64,000 nucleotides of DNA from Pomphorhynchus laevis (GCA_012934845.2 WNNJ02000329.1:1-64000), one strand, 5' to 3'; counted from the first letter of the stretch, positions 10,841-22,857 are shown. Notes: generated by a model not told the origin, from the sequence alone. Translations and numbers: made by a program.

Positions 10841-11700
10841 GGGGAGGATTATGAATTAGAACAGACGCAAACGAAACGATCGGATAGATATGAGGCAAAC
10901 CATGCTACAGAGGAAGAAGAAGAGCCGTAATCATAACGAAGGATTGGTCGGTAATGTCGAGAGAGATGAGAACACTATATAGAGCCTTGTCACGAGAAAT
11001 GGGTAAGTCGTTGTAAACTTTCACGCAGGCAATTTCGGTGTAGTGATTAGAGCGGAAATCGGATTGGAAAGGAGGGTACAGATTGGATAAAGGGAGATAA
11101 TCGTTGACCTATAATAAGACGAGTCGTTTTGAGTAAGTCGTTGTAAACTTTCACGCAGGCAATTTCGGTGTAGTGATTAGAGCGGAAATCGGATTGGAAA
11201 GGAGGGTACTGATTGGATAAAGGGAGATAATCGTTGATCTATAATAAGATGAGTCTTTTAAGAGTTTAGACTGAGTAGGGAGGAGTGAAATGAGGCGATA
11301 GCTAGAAGGAAGGGAAGAGTCGCGCGATTGTTTCTTAAGGAGGGGGCAAACGATGGCGGATTTCCAGTGTGAAGGGAATATACGACTGCAGGATGACGAG
11401 TTAAACAAGGTGGTGAGAAAAGGTAATATCGGTAAGCATATGGATTCAAGTATGCGGGTAATCAGGTGATCAGCAGGTGATGTATTGTTGGGCAAGGACA
11501 TAATACTTCGGCAGGTGAGACAGGGAGAAGATGAAAGAGTTCCGGGAGGATGATGCTAGGTGGGGAAGAGTGGGATGGAATGGAGACGGGTGTGAGAGAG
11601 CAGAAGACTGACTGTTGTGGCAAGCGATTGTGGCCCAGACGTTGCAATCGTGTGTCGAGCACTGTACTTGTAGTTGAGCACAATTAGTGTCAGTCGTAGC
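10840..11700 (-). mobile_element. LINE-B copy 1, RT fragment of a non-LTR element
   Basis: On the minus strand the linker and first RT blocks are visible: 'SPADHLITRILES', 'IFPSHWKSAIVCPLLKK' and 'SYRLISLLPTQSKLL', typical of CR1/Jockey-type elements (usual form FP..WK.A.V.PL.KK, SYRPISLLP..SK..E). Only the amino-terminal third of RT remains, with frameshifts, plus part of the linker up to about 11690. A 130-bp tandem duplication lies within it. Confidence 0.85.
11004..11260. repeat. 130-bp tandem duplication in LINE-B copy 1
   Basis: The segment starting 'taagtcgttgtaaact' at 11004 repeats at 11134 with only a few differences, so it is a direct duplication of period 130. It doubles the RT motif region and must have arisen after or during insertion, since the element could not function with it. 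Confidence 0.9.
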
Positions 11701-11739
11701 TAGTAAATCATAAGATTTTATACAATGTGTATTCAAGCA

Positions 11740-11850
11740 TATAATTTAATTTTAAAATTTACAATAAAAATCAATGTTTATGGATTGACCAATAAATAAT
11801 ATACAATGTATAAGGAATATAGGTTACCAGGAGGAACTTAAAATTAATTT
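11740..11850 (-). mobile_element. SIR element fragment
   Basis: The terminal block GACCAATAAATAATATACAA is followed by AGGTTACCAGGAGGAACTT, which matches the reverse-strand form of the SIR element before it breaks off. Confidence 0.65.
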
Positions 11851-12289
11851 TATTAAAATTAATTTATAAAATTAATTTCATTTCAAAACAACTTAGTTAT
11901 TCGTAAATTGTTTTATTTTAAAAAATTTAAGCATTTCTACTACTTTTACGAATAAAATATTTAAAGTAGACATTTAGTTCGTGAAATGGCATTAAATTCT
12001 ATTTAGGCATTATAATATCAGAAATGAATTATAATGCAATGTCGTAAAAATAATGTCGATAGATGAGTTTTTTTGATACGATATTATCAGAAAAATAATG
12101 TCGTATCAATAATACAGTTCCAGTATTTTTGACAGAGGTTATATTACCGAGAAAGCAAAGTCCACATGCCAATAATAACTTGTCAGTAGAACAAATTAGA
12201 TAAGTCTACGTATAAAAATAATAAATAATAAATAAATAATAATTAATTATATAATATTTTGACAATTTATGTTTATATCAAGTCAAAAT
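11851..12289. other. intergenic, nothing recognised
   Basis: Short direct phrases ('ataatgtcgta', 'gataa') recur around 12030-12110, but there is no coding or element signature. Confidence 0.5.
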
Positions 12290-12480
12290 TTAAAATAGAA
12301 ATATAAAATAAAAATCAATTGTTATGAATTGACTAATAAATAATATACAATGTATTCGAATAAAGAATAGATGTCATCAGAATGAACTGCTATGCTATCA
12401 TGTTTCGGCCCCTATTCCGAGACCCAAGATATCAGCGGGGTCAAATAAGCACTAATGACGTATTTTCTCTTATTAAATTT
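12290..12480 (-). mobile_element. SIR element, near full-length copy
   Basis: It begins with the terminus 'tatgaattgactaataa', then ATGTCATCAGAATGAACTGC, the block TTTCGGCCCC and 'agcggggtcaaat', ending near 12480. It is the reverse-strand form of the unit at 22480-22700. Several of the complementary bases are mutated here. Confidence 0.75.
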
Positions 12481-12885
12481 GGTCACAAAATAAAGCAATA
12501 ATTCATAAGAGAACGTTACTTTTCACTCAAACTCAGATAAAATCGTATTACCTATGCCTTAGTAATATTAAAATTCATGAAATTATATAATTTTAAATAT
12601 TGAAGTAATTAATTTTAAATTGCTATAGGGGAATAACTCACTTACAAGTCCAATAAAAGTTCTGTAGATAACAAAAAACTGAAAAGTTGTAAAATCTCTC
12701 AGAGAATGAAATACAAAATGTTAGTATTATGAGAGAAAATATGGAGAATGATAAATCGTTCTCTCTGAATGAATTATAGTACAGATAAAGCAAGATTCAA
12801 TTTGGAGGTTAATTAGATCTATCGATTGAGATAAGATAGGACTGGAATAGTTTCGTAAAGGTACGAAGATAATAAGACCGGGTGC
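12481..12885. other. intergenic, nothing recognised
   Basis: AT-rich, with no coding signal or clear repeat. Confidence 0.5.
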
Positions 12886-13100
12886 TTACTTGAGGAAGTT
12901 TCAAAAATTATCCTTTCACTGCTTAACAAATATCATGCTGACCCTCTTCCTATGTACTTTCTTAAACTTATTTGCATTCAGTAACTGTTTTTTACAACTT
13001 TGTTCAACTCTTCTATCCGAAGCGGCACTTTTCCGTACGGCCATTCGAGCATCTGAATTTCAATTGCAAACCAATTACGACTCGAACACGCCGTTGTTTT
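12886..13100 (+). mobile_element. LINE-B RT fragment
   Basis: The sequence 'aagtttcaaaaatta...' through 'gcggcacttttccgt' is the same stretch found at 14205-14370 in the larger plus-strand copy. It covers the block ahead of and including the '(S)GTFP' RT motif. It is a short fragment immediately upstream of that copy, possibly part of one rearranged insertion. Confidence 0.7.
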
Positions 13101-13379
13101 AAATGCCGATCCATATTAATAAGGTAAGCGATTGACAAAATAATAAGATATAATCGAAAACGCACTTTCATCTTGGAGAGCTCAAGTTCTGTTTACTAGT
13201 CCGAAAATCATCGGAAAAGGCTAGTAATCGACTACTCCCAAACAATTAATAGTTTTACAATATTAAATGCTTACCCATTGCCTAACCTTCAAGCTCTAGT
13301 ACAAAGACCAGCATATTAAAAAATTTCTAGTCACATTGACGACCGAAAATTTAACGGATTAGAAGATAAAGGAAAACTA

Positions 13380-14610
13380 TACCAGTTTAAGTGACTACCT
13401 TTGGATTAAAGTTACATTCTTTCCTACTATAATCTCCATTTACTTTGCCCCCTCCCTGTTCATATACTTGGCGGTACCCTTGATATTATTGCAACTCAGT
13501 GCAGTTTCTCTACACATGTTTCATTTAATATCCAGATCCTGGTCTCTCTGAGCACTTTCTAATTACCCTAAATTTTAATCATTAGCTTGATCCCTCTCGA
13601 GTCTCACCTACCTACAATCGACCGTTGAAATTTCTCAATCTTACATTATTTCGATCTGCTATTCTTGGCTCTGCTCTTGTGTCGCCCAATTCGAATTCAA
13701 TTTCCGTTGATTTTCTATCCTCTCTATTAGACTCTAAGCTCACAACAATTCTCGATTATATATTACCTTGCCGATAACAAACTCGTAAGCGTTCTCGAAG
13801 CACACAATGGTTTGAGTCTGACTGTGTAATTTCTAAGCGCCGCATGCGTCACGCTTTTCACATCCATCTACGTTTCCTTAAACGAGGTGCTACTTCTGTA
13901 TTCTTCGAGTATCGTAAGGACTATCAAAATATTCGTCGTCTATTACTCTCTCCTACGAAGTGCACACTCTTATGGGAGAATATACTCACTTCTTCGGACC
14001 CAAAGTATATTCGGCACACATTAAACTCACTCCTCTCACGCTCTTCAACACCTAGTAACATCGATCCAAACTTGTTTTCTTATCTTCATTCTAAATCTGC
14101 TAATACTTTATCATATATCCAATACAACTGTCCAATCAACTACTGCATCAATACAATTCTCTCTTACTGAACTCTTCTTCTATCTCCTTCCCGTTTCCTC
14201 TATATAAGTTTCAAAAATAGTCCTTACACTGTCCAGTAAATCTTCTCCGCCCTACCCTATTCCCATGTACTTACTTAAGCTTATTTGCCTTTCGGTATCT
14301 TCGCTTTTGGCAACCTTGTTTAATTATTCTATTCGCAGCGGCACTTTTCCGTCAAATTGGAAATCTTCCATTGTTCGTTAACTTCTGAAAAACACTCTCT
14401 CAATAGTTCACTCCCGTCCTCATATCGTTCTATATCTCTTTTCCTAAACCTTATCAAAATTCTTCGAACGTCTTGTGCTAAATCAGGTTAATACCTATCT
14501 TCTATCGTTAAATTTATATTCACCGTTTCAATCCGATTTTCGTTGTAATCATTCCACATAACTAGTTTGTCACAGTATTTGGTGATCTCCTACAATCACG
14601 ACAGTAAAAA
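13380..14610 (+). mobile_element. LINE-B copy 2 (endonuclease end, linker, start of RT)
   Basis: Plus-strand frames show 'GLSEHFLITL'-like endonuclease sequence near 13540-13575. The linker frame at 13844-14170 includes 'SKRRMRHAFHIHLRFLKRG' and 'LLSRSSTPSNIDPNLFSYL', and is followed by 'SGTFPSNWKSSIVR' near 14337-14380. Stops and frameshifts separate these. The linker corresponds to 'SIISQSSTPCNIHPDDFYS' in LINE-B copy 3. Confidence 0.8.
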
Positions 14611-14779
14611 CTTTGTAGCGCAATGATATATCTTGGCACTAATGCATTTGCCACTCAAAACGAACTTATCTGTTTTTAGCGGGAAAGAATTAGATGCTCG
14701 TGAATCACTTACTTTGTATTAACGAAGTCTGAAGTTGGTAAACTGTCTTGGAATAAAAATGGGCGGTATTTAAGGATAT

Positions 14780-17600
14780 TATGATTATAAAATATTGTTG
14801 CACAGAATCATAAGAAGGAAGTTTAAGATAGGACGGTAGTGGTAAGCACGGACATAAAGGGTTAATGAGAATAATCTAATAGTATTGCGTTTAGAGATGT
14901 TGAGCCAATTGAGAATGGGAAGATGTTTGGAGATATGCTTAAAACTTAGAAAACAATAAGATTTGGCGTTTGAAGCACGCCATGGAGGTTGATTGGTGTG
15001 GTGTATATGAATGAGAAGATGATTCCACGAGAGGGGATCTGTCACAAGGAAGGAGCGGAAGCCAAAGGAGGTAGAGTAGTTTGGGCCATGTAAAAGAATG
15101 AAATTACGGAAACGCAAGGAACAGTAAACATGACGAGAATTAGCAACGAAAGGAATGTTGAGAAATGAATAAGTATGAAAAGATACAAGGCGGAAAGCAA
15201 TGAGAAGACAAATTTGAACATCACAATAAATGGTAGGCACATCGAGATAATCAAGACTGTGGAATGTATGACCAAAACGAGGAATACAGAGGAAAACGAC
15301 TGCTTTGATGATGCGATGTAGTGGAAGAAGAGTGCATTTAGGTTAGTTGGAAAATAGACTAAGACAGTAATCAAGTCTTCGAAAAGGAGAGAAAATATGA
15401 GAGTCATACAAGAAGGAAAACCGATCAATTTACGAATTTGACGGAGATAGGGGAGAATCAAGGTATATGAGCACACTTTATCCCTAAGGAACAGTATCCC
15501 TAATTCATCATACTAAACGGGAAGAAGGTGGAATTGCTTTGGGAGGGGAATATTTAAAGAGAAGAGAGGATACAAGGGGAATATGAGTAGAAGAGAAAGT
15601 AAATTAGGTAGCTTAGATTATAAAGAATAAAAATCATCAGGGTGAATGTTACAAGGGGTCGATGATTGTGAAATAATTGAGTTTAAGATTTTCAAATGAA
15701 ATTTAGAGTTATAAAAGAACTCGAGTTGATTTCGCCAAAAGAGAGTACGTTTAGTTCGCATAAGAATGAGATGGGAACGGCGGAGAGAAAGGTAAGAAGC
15801 ACAGAGATTTGAAGTGATTGAGTTTGGATAGCGTTTAGAAAAGTGATTAAACACACGAAAATAGTGACAGAGTCGACGCTTAGAAAGATTACAGTCGGAA
15901 TCGAGCCAGGGAGCATAGCGCAAGCGCTGAAAACGTCGGTGTCAACTAGGCAGAAGGTGATTGAGAATAGTCGTAAGTTCAGAATCAAATCGATGCCGAG
16001 TGCACTGCCGAGAATATGAGTGGGGTTAGTTAAAAATAATTTATAGTTAAAATTAGAAAAAGGTTAGTTAGAGTGATAGAGTCAGAGTCAGCCGGGCGAT
16101 TAAGACGAATGTTAAAGTCAGCAAGAACAAAATAAGGAGTATAAGACGATGAATAGTGAAAACGAACACCTGCAAAACGCTTTAGAACATACGTAAGGAG
16201 ATAGCTGAACCTGTACGATATACAATCACAAGTTCGAGAGAGAAAGGAGTTGATGATATGCATATGAGCAATTCGAACGAAGTGGAATGGATGTTAGCGT
16301 TAATTTTACATAGAGACGTCGGCAGATGAGCAATAGCAACAATAGCGCAATGGTTAGAAGTAGTAGATGTGGAAGACACAATTGGACGAGCTGATTTACA
16401 TATTGAACAACCGGAGCGGCATAGACGACGAATATCAAGATCGTACGAGTCAGATTGCCAGGATTCGATAATGCAGAGAATATTGATAGATAATTGATCG
16501 AATAAATCAAGGAGCATATCAGCTTTATGAAGAATAGATTGAGTGTTGTAAATACAGACGAAAAGTATGTTCAGTAGAAAGATCGATTGGCAAAGACGGG
16601 GAGAGATAAGACACCATCGGATATTTGGCCTCGTACGTATGACGTGAAAATTTCCGTTGATTTGACGAATTGATAAGGACGATTCGCCGTTTGTTTCAAG
16701 TTGATGTTTCTCTATGCGAGCTGAATTGAGCTAGGCAATATCAGAAGGGATTTGGCCAGGAAATATACGACAAGTAGATGAAGTGATAAGAATTTTAAAA
16801 CGTTGGGAGAGTACCGAGAAAGCATGTGAACTATGTCGGAAAACGATTTTTTGAAGTGGAGGACATATAGTTAGATTAAGTGGAATTGTTTAAACAAAAA
16901 GAAGACACAGGAGCGATATTATTGAAGAGGGAAGGGTTATCATCAGAAAGAATGGTTGCTAGGATAGACCTGAAAGCAGATACATCATAATCGAGGCGAG
17001 ATTCTAAAGAAGCAGATTCGGGAAGCTTTAATTTAGATATGATAATGCATCGATCGCGCGAAGGGAAACGATTACGTGAAAGTGGTGGATGAACAGATCT
17101 GGGAGGAGTAGAGGCAGAAGAGCAGGTAAACGTAGGAATGACAGGGGTGCTAAGCGAAGAATTAAGATAGTGTGAAGCATGTGTGACAGGAGTGGAGTGT
17201 TGACTCGGTTGATCGGAGATGTTACTGAAGATGATTTTGACGGAAGGATGTAAATTATTGAGAGGTGATACGGTTGGAGCATGAGTGATGACAGGAGTGA
17301 AGTGTTGAATCGGTTGATCGGAGATGTTACTGGATATGACTTTGACGGAAGGATGTAAATTATTTAGACGTGATACAGAGGAGGTAGAGGAAAGAATACG
17401 TGAAGAGAAGGAAGAAACATTAGAGGTATTTAGATGTGGAAAGGGAAAGAAGAGTACGAGATTAAAGGCTTTACCGTTAGAATTACTAGGATTATGAAGA
17501 GGAATGCAAATTGGACTCGCAGTTAAACGAGGAGGGTGCGTGAGAGTAGGTTTAAGAATGTGACTATACTATGCGAATTCAATTGTTGATGCGAGGAAAA
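14780..17600 (-). mobile_element. LINE-B copy 3 with the RT core missing
   Basis: On the minus strand from 17600 downwards: ORF1-like serine-rich remains (17000-17560), endonuclease remains (16030-17000), and a linker with 'PWLDSDCNLSKRR' and 'SQSSTPCNIHPDD' (15618-15990). There is then a jump straight to the C-terminal region at 14785-15480 (for example 'TSFGFRSFLVTDPLSWNHL', equivalent to the usual C-terminal 'R...F..SA..LWN.LP'). The RT catalytic blocks expected between are absent around 15480-15610, so this copy carries an internal deletion. Confidence 0.8.
17184..17400. repeat. 105-bp imperfect tandem duplication
   Basis: 'tgacaggagtg(g/a)agtgttga' at 17184 recurs at 17289, and the next 90 bases align with about ten differences. 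It lies in the ORF1 part of LINE-B copy 3. Confidence 0.8.
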
Positions 17601-17915
17601 CGAAAAAAAAAACAGTATCGGTCTGAGTGGTCGCGTGTGAGACAGAAGTAGATGAGCAAGATATCAATAGAAGTTGTACTGATGAACAAATACCACATGT
17701 AAACAGTTTACGTTGATACACTGAGCGGTAGAATATTTTAACTTGAACAATGGTACATACGTCTCAGTATATACAATCGCATCCAACTTTCAAGCTGGTA
17801 TAACCATCTTTGCATTCCGATGTGGACGATGCGTGATCAGGAACAGCGATCTGATATCGAAGTTTTCTAGTCATGATCTTTCATCGAAAGATTAAGCTCA
17901 ATCCGCGAGCGTAGC
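17601..17915. other. intergenic, nothing recognised
   Basis: Moderate GC content, probably the 5' margin of LINE-B copy 3, without an identifiable feature. Confidence 0.4.
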
Positions 17916-18150
17916 GAGCAGAACTGACAGGAATAATAAGTAACTTAAAGGAATAATAAGGAACTTATAGGAATAATAGGGAACTGACAAGAATAATATG
18001 TAACTATCAGGACTAATCTGAATCTGCTAGTAATAATAATCTAGAACTGACAGGAATAATCTGGAATTGAGAGGAATAATGTGGAACTAACAGGATGAAT
18101 AATCTGGAACTGACAGTAGGACTAATCTGAAACTGACAGAAATAATTGTA
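17916..18150. repeat. about 20-bp degenerate minisatellite
   Basis: Some eleven to twelve units of the type GAACTGACAGGAATAATCTG follow one another, with substitutions and length changes. It borders the 5' end of LINE-B copy 3. Confidence 0.85.
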
Positions 18151-18840
18151 AGTATTTATAACTAAGACAAGAGTAGATATAAATAAGTTGTCGGCGTATA
18201 ATGGAACTAGTCTTGATACAAATGCATCGAACATAATAGAGAAAGAAGCAAGAGCGCGCATTTTGGTGAATATATAACGAAAACGAGTAAATATTATCGA
18301 AGGAAACACCAAGCAATTTTATGTGGTTAACTATGGCTAAGTATTTGCCTTCAAAAAATATTCGATAAGATCAATCACATAACGTTTGATTTCACGAAAT
18401 TGATTGCTATTTGGATAGATTCTATACATAAAAAAAGCGGTAAGGCATTTTGTTGATAGTGAAATGTCGTTTTTATATTGGAAAGTGAAAGATTAGTGTA
18501 GAAGATAATGTTATCAGCATACTTGAATGATTCGAAAATTGAAAAGTGAAGTAAAGCGTAATAAATCGCCAAGTAAGAAGAAAATGAAAGGTTAATGACA
18601 ATTAATTTGATAAAATTAATTATTTATTAATTTAGACAATTGCTTTAAATATTCTTCATACATCCCATCGTGTGTTGTCTATTTTGTGTTTTTATATTTG
18701 TTGCATTTATTTTATCTCTAATTTATTTTATAAATAAATAAATAAAGATTTTCTTAAATTAAATTAGTACATGGAGATATAAGTGTCATTAAAAAAGAAA
18801 AGAAGAAAAATAAGATGTGTCAGGTATTCTTCGTATTTCG
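18151..18840. other. unassigned; weak minus-strand frames
   Basis: Minus-strand frames of 60-100 codons exist at 18013-18572 but look like decayed RT sequence ('FAIYYALLHF', 'YADNIIFYTNLSLS' near 18470-18530). A non-LTR 'YADN' motif is possible. I do not assign the stretch firmly. Confidence 0.35.
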
Positions 18841-19959
18841 ATCTGTTTAGTCCTTCAATTTATGGCCTCAGGTCCAGTGGGATCTGAGTCCTCCAGCTAA
18901 TCCAACACGCCGCCCTTCGACTAAACCACCCAGGGTCTTTCACCACCCAAAGAGTCCAATCGAGGCGGACTATGCTTAGTAAACAAGAGACAAAGAGCTT
19001 GAGAAATCTTAGCCTTTGCTCTGGGGACGTCATCTAAAAAATAAGACTAATCCCAAGATAGCTCAAGTGCTCCAGAGGCGCACCTGGGTTTTCCATTCCA
19101 ATGACAGATCCTGGGTTCGTTTCAGGGCCCACCTAGCTCTCTTCAGGATACGTATATATCTATCCAGGTCCGCTTTCGCCGACCAGTTCACCGTAACGGT
19201 GAACCCAGGTTCACCGTATCGGTGAACCCCAAGACTACGTCTTTGCACCTGCGTCCAAAGAACATGGATGTGGTATCATCAGCGTATACCACTAGACGTT
19301 GTACGCGTTTAAATATTTTAAAGAGTTCAACGAAGGCAGCAGGAAACAAGATAGGAGAAAGGCAAATCCTTGAGGCACGCCTGTAATAGGGTAGAACCGA
19401 CGCGCAACATGGTCGCGTTCATAATAGAATCGCTTGGTATACAGCAGTATCTCCAACCTGTTAACCATTCTTGCAGGTAACCCAAGGGAGCTGAAATAAG
19501 AGATAAAAAAGGGAATGGAGATGCGGTCAAATGCAGCAGAAAAATCGAGGAAAACAGCCACAGCAAGCTGATGACTATTTTCCTGACAAAACTGATGCAC
19601 TTCATCTACAGCTGAAAATACCGAGCGACCTTTGACGTACCCATGGAAACATGGAGGATTAAATTTTGCATATTTAGATGATCACAGAATTTACGCGCAA
19701 GCGCTTTTTCGTAAATCGACACGACGGAATTCTGAATCGAAATGGGCCGCAAGTCTTTAGGACTAGAGACCAGATATTTCTTATCGACAAAACTCTTCTA
19801 CTAATGTTGATGCCGGCCACTTCGGATGGGGCGACTAAAAGCATTGTGACGGCCACTTCTCTTCTTTCTTCGATTGTCAACATATGGAAGACACGATAAA
19901 AGAGTGAAGCGACGGATTTGGAGTGCCCGGAAGAAGCCCTCACGGATTTAAGAAAATCT

Positions 19960-20017
<58 letters not shown>

Positions 20018-21290
20018 TGGCTCCATAATTATGTACGGATAGTTACTCCTCCAAAACTTTATCAAGACCTATATTACCAATCCAACCCAATGCCATATCC
20101 CTCCAACAAACGAACTTCTTTTTCTTGAATATCTTCCGGAAGGAAGACTGGGCAGGATTAAGGAAAGCAATGCTTGCCCTATCCTTTCCTAGTTGGAACC
20201 TATATCTAGTGCTCCAATATTCTTTCGAGAGAACTTGCCTTGCAGAAGCAGAGAGATTGGGAAGACGGAGCATATATGCTAAGGTCTTGAGTTTTGTCGG
20301 AGTGTGACTGTATAGACGACCTTTTACTTTGTCGAAAGCATCGCGGTAGCTTGCAAAGAGAGGTAGGAATTAAATTCGGTTAGACTCTCATTCCCAATTC
20401 ATAGGAAGCGTTGGATAGCTGCCTGAAAGAAAGCCACTGATAGGATCAAAGTGGAATGTTCTTCTAAGCAGCGTATCCTCTTCTATCTGCCAGCGAATCA
20501 AGTCATGAGAGATGGACAGATGTTGGCGCAACTGCTCCGTACAATGAGGTTTTAACAATCACCTTTTACGGAGCAGTAATAAGTCGACGAGTGAATTCGT
20601 TAATGTGCTATGAAAGGTGGGGGACGGTGGTTTGCGAATAAGATAACCGTTCCTGGTTCTGCGGAGTGCTGCATTTATGGAACGACCAGTTCTGTCGTTG
20701 AAGTCACCAAGTACCATGTCATAGCCGCTATCAATAATTCTATCCAGGAGGTCACGGTTCTTGTGAATCTTCCCTGGACGAATGTAGGCATTGACTAGAC
20801 TGAGGCGTTTACCGTTCTTACCGAATGAAACTACTAAGCAAGAAAGGACTAAATAAAGATAGTTGAGAAAAGGGACGATCTTAAGGAACAGTTAACTAAG
20901 GTTAAAAGACCTTGATATGAGGAGGAGTGAGGTGGGGTTAGGTACGGAGTATAGTGGGAACAAACGTGCTTTGGTAAGAATCGAGTAATGTCCTGGGGGA
21001 GACGGATATACCGCGTCTCATGAAGCACTATAACATCTGCATCTCTACAAGATAGAAGTCTAAGGGAGAAGCTCTTCCTGAATTCCACTGAAGGATATTC
21101 AGTGAAAAACGCTCACGAGTACTCTGCATTGTGTTAGGACAACTGTATGAGATTGCCTCACCCCTAGACGGAGCGATCGGTGGTAGGGTCATCCCTTTCA
21201 CCACTAGCGCCATCAAGTGTGAGCACTTCCTCGCGGGCATTACCTTCGCATCCATTGGCCATTTACTTGCCCATTAGCAATTTCTTGATC
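18841..21290 (-). mobile_element. LINE-A copy 2, 5'-truncated
   Basis: It covers the 3' UTR (18841-19260), RT and endonuclease. Visible minus-strand motifs are '[18 protein letters not shown]' and '[10 protein letters not shown]' (19370-19600), 'RRVLSIRNIW' (about 19770-19800) and the endonuclease start '[11 protein letters not shown]' with 'DVIVLHETR' (21010-21110). It stops near 21290, so the gag-like ORF1 is lost. Stops and a long AT microsatellite interrupt it. Confidence 0.9.
19963..20014. repeat. (AT)n microsatellite, about 26 units
   Basis: A perfect AT run of about 52 bases inside LINE-A copy 2, absent from copies 1 and 3 at the matching position. It therefore grew after insertion. 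Confidence 0.95.
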
Positions 21291-21530
21291 TTTATGAAAA
21301 ACGGCATGTGTTGATGCCTTCTTTTCTTGGAAGTAGGTATAACTTGTTTTAGAAGAACGGGAGCTGAACACAGTGTAGTTGTAAGAGCTGAAATCATTTC
21401 TTGCATTTCCTAAGAGCTGAATTGATCAAAATGTCCATAAGATGCATAATCTCATCGTTTGACATGCGAGAACATTTGTTTGAAAAATATTCTTCAATCT
21501 TATTTGCCGAACGAATCAAAAAAGCATATA

Positions 21531-22491
21531 ATATTGCAAGGTAATCGAAATTAATACTGGTATAAAACACTATTTCAGTATTAATTCTACAAAAGAATTT
21601 TTAGAACAGACAAAAGGAATAAATTTTCAAAATATAAATATATACGATTTTAGTACTCTTTATACAAATCTAGGTTTAGTAGATATTAAAGAAGCGTTAG
21701 TAAAATTAATTAATCTTATATTCGGAAAAAGATATACATATATATGTTATAATAATTATAACGCCTATCTAACAAAAATTAAACCATCAAATAAATATAA
21801 ATATATGGATAAAATTGAATTAATAGAATCCTTAAATATTTTGATAAATCAAAATTATTTAAAAGTAGGGACATCTATATTTAGACAAGTAAAAGGTGTT
21901 CCAATGGGTGGTAATAGTAGCCCAATTATAGCTGACTTGTTTTTAAGCTTTATAGAATATGAATTTGTTCATAACTGTGTAAAAACTAAATCTAAACAAT
22001 ATAAATATATGAAATATATGTTTCGATACATTGATGATATATGTGTATTTAATTCTAATAATTTTTATTCAATTAGTGAGCACATTTATCCAGAAAGCCT
22101 TATTCTTAACAAAACCAATATTAATGATAAAGAAGGTGTATATCTAGATATGAACATTAAATTAACATTAACTAAAACTACTATTAATTTATATCGTAAA
22201 GATGACATATTTAAATTTACAAGAAACATATTTTTGCATGAGCATTCATGCATACCATATAATATAAAATATAATACATTAAATAATGAAATTTTAAGAA
22301 TTGCAACAATATGTAATGATATTGGCTTTCTTCAAAATCATTTAAATAATTTAATAGATACATATTTTAAACTAGGTTACTATAAAAATAACATCAAGCA
22401 GAAAATAGTAAAATATATAAATCAACACAATAATATAAAGATTAAATTTAAACTCTTAAGTGGCAAATTTTTATGGATGGATAATAAATAA
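21531..22491 (+). CDS. reverse transcriptase of the RT-D (Penelope-like, YIDD-type) element
   Basis: A stop-free frame runs from about 21531 to the TAA at 22491, about 320 codons; the first ATG is at 21805. Conserved RT blocks appear in order: 'YDFSTLYTNL' (21637-21666, metal-binding aspartate block), '[20 protein letters not shown]' (21880-21939) and '[11 protein letters not shown]' (22021-22053, catalytic DD). After these come the thumb-side 'IYPESLIL' and 'YLDMNIKL' motifs. This block order is that of a widespread animal RT lineage related to Penelope-like elements; I cannot place it in a named clade. Copies at 1-690 and 25920-27240 are relatives. The upstream part of the element is missing, so this is a 5'-truncated but unusually well preserved copy. 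Confidence 0.85.
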
Positions 22492-22857
22492 TATACTTTG
22501 TATTAGAATAAGATACTAGATAGTTATTTCAGAGGAAATACATCATTAGCATGTATTTGGCCCCGCTGCTATGTTGGGTAGAGGAGTTAGGGGCCGAAAC
22601 CTGATAGCATAGCAGTTCCTCCTGATGACCTCTAATTCTTATTCTGATACAACGTCTGTTATTTATTAGTCAATTCATAAAAATGACGTTTATTTTAAAT
22701 TTCATTTTTTTTAACTTGATTTAAATTATAGAAAATCTAAAAACAATTATTAATTTTATTATTTAATTATTAAATTTTGATTTAGCATTATTATATGTTT
22801 TGTTTATTTTATAATTATATTAAATACGTAGACTCAGTTAGCTGATTTAATCATTAT
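22480..22857 (+). mobile_element. 3' tail of RT-D copy 2, containing a SIR unit
   Basis: Directly after the RT stop comes AATAAATAATATACTTTGTA, whose complement recurs at 22640-22672, giving an inverted-repeat unit of about 200 bases. The unit is found dispersed elsewhere (9287-9975, 12290-12480, 22930-23140, 23690-23930). The element ends near 22850 with CAGTTAGCTGATTT, as in copy 1. The SIR element is therefore either this retroelement's tail moved on its own, or a separate element that became its tail. Confidence 0.75.
22559..22621 (+). ncRNA. possible structured RNA: three crossing complementary blocks
   Basis: GGCCCC (22559-22564) pairs with GGGGCC (22590-22595). CTGCTATG (22566-22573) pairs with CATAGCAG (22608-22615). 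GAGGAG (22581-22586) pairs with TTCCTC (22616-22621, one G-U). The order A-B-C-A'-B'-C' means all three helices cross, a pseudoknot rather than a plain hairpin. The same blocks occur at 419-480. The P1-P2 crossing recalls HDV-like ribozymes, but the catalytic core cannot be assigned. Function is unproven. Confidence 0.35.

Noticed and set aside
18375-18572. a further RT copy with a 'YADN' motif
   Set aside because: Only one short motif is visible, without flanking RT blocks; left unassigned.
22616-22650. CTGATGA plus CGAAAC in the RT-D tail as a classical hammerhead ribozyme
   Set aside because: The boxes occur in an order that leaves no room for stem I, and the flanks do not pair as stem II. 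Only the crossing-helix reading was kept.
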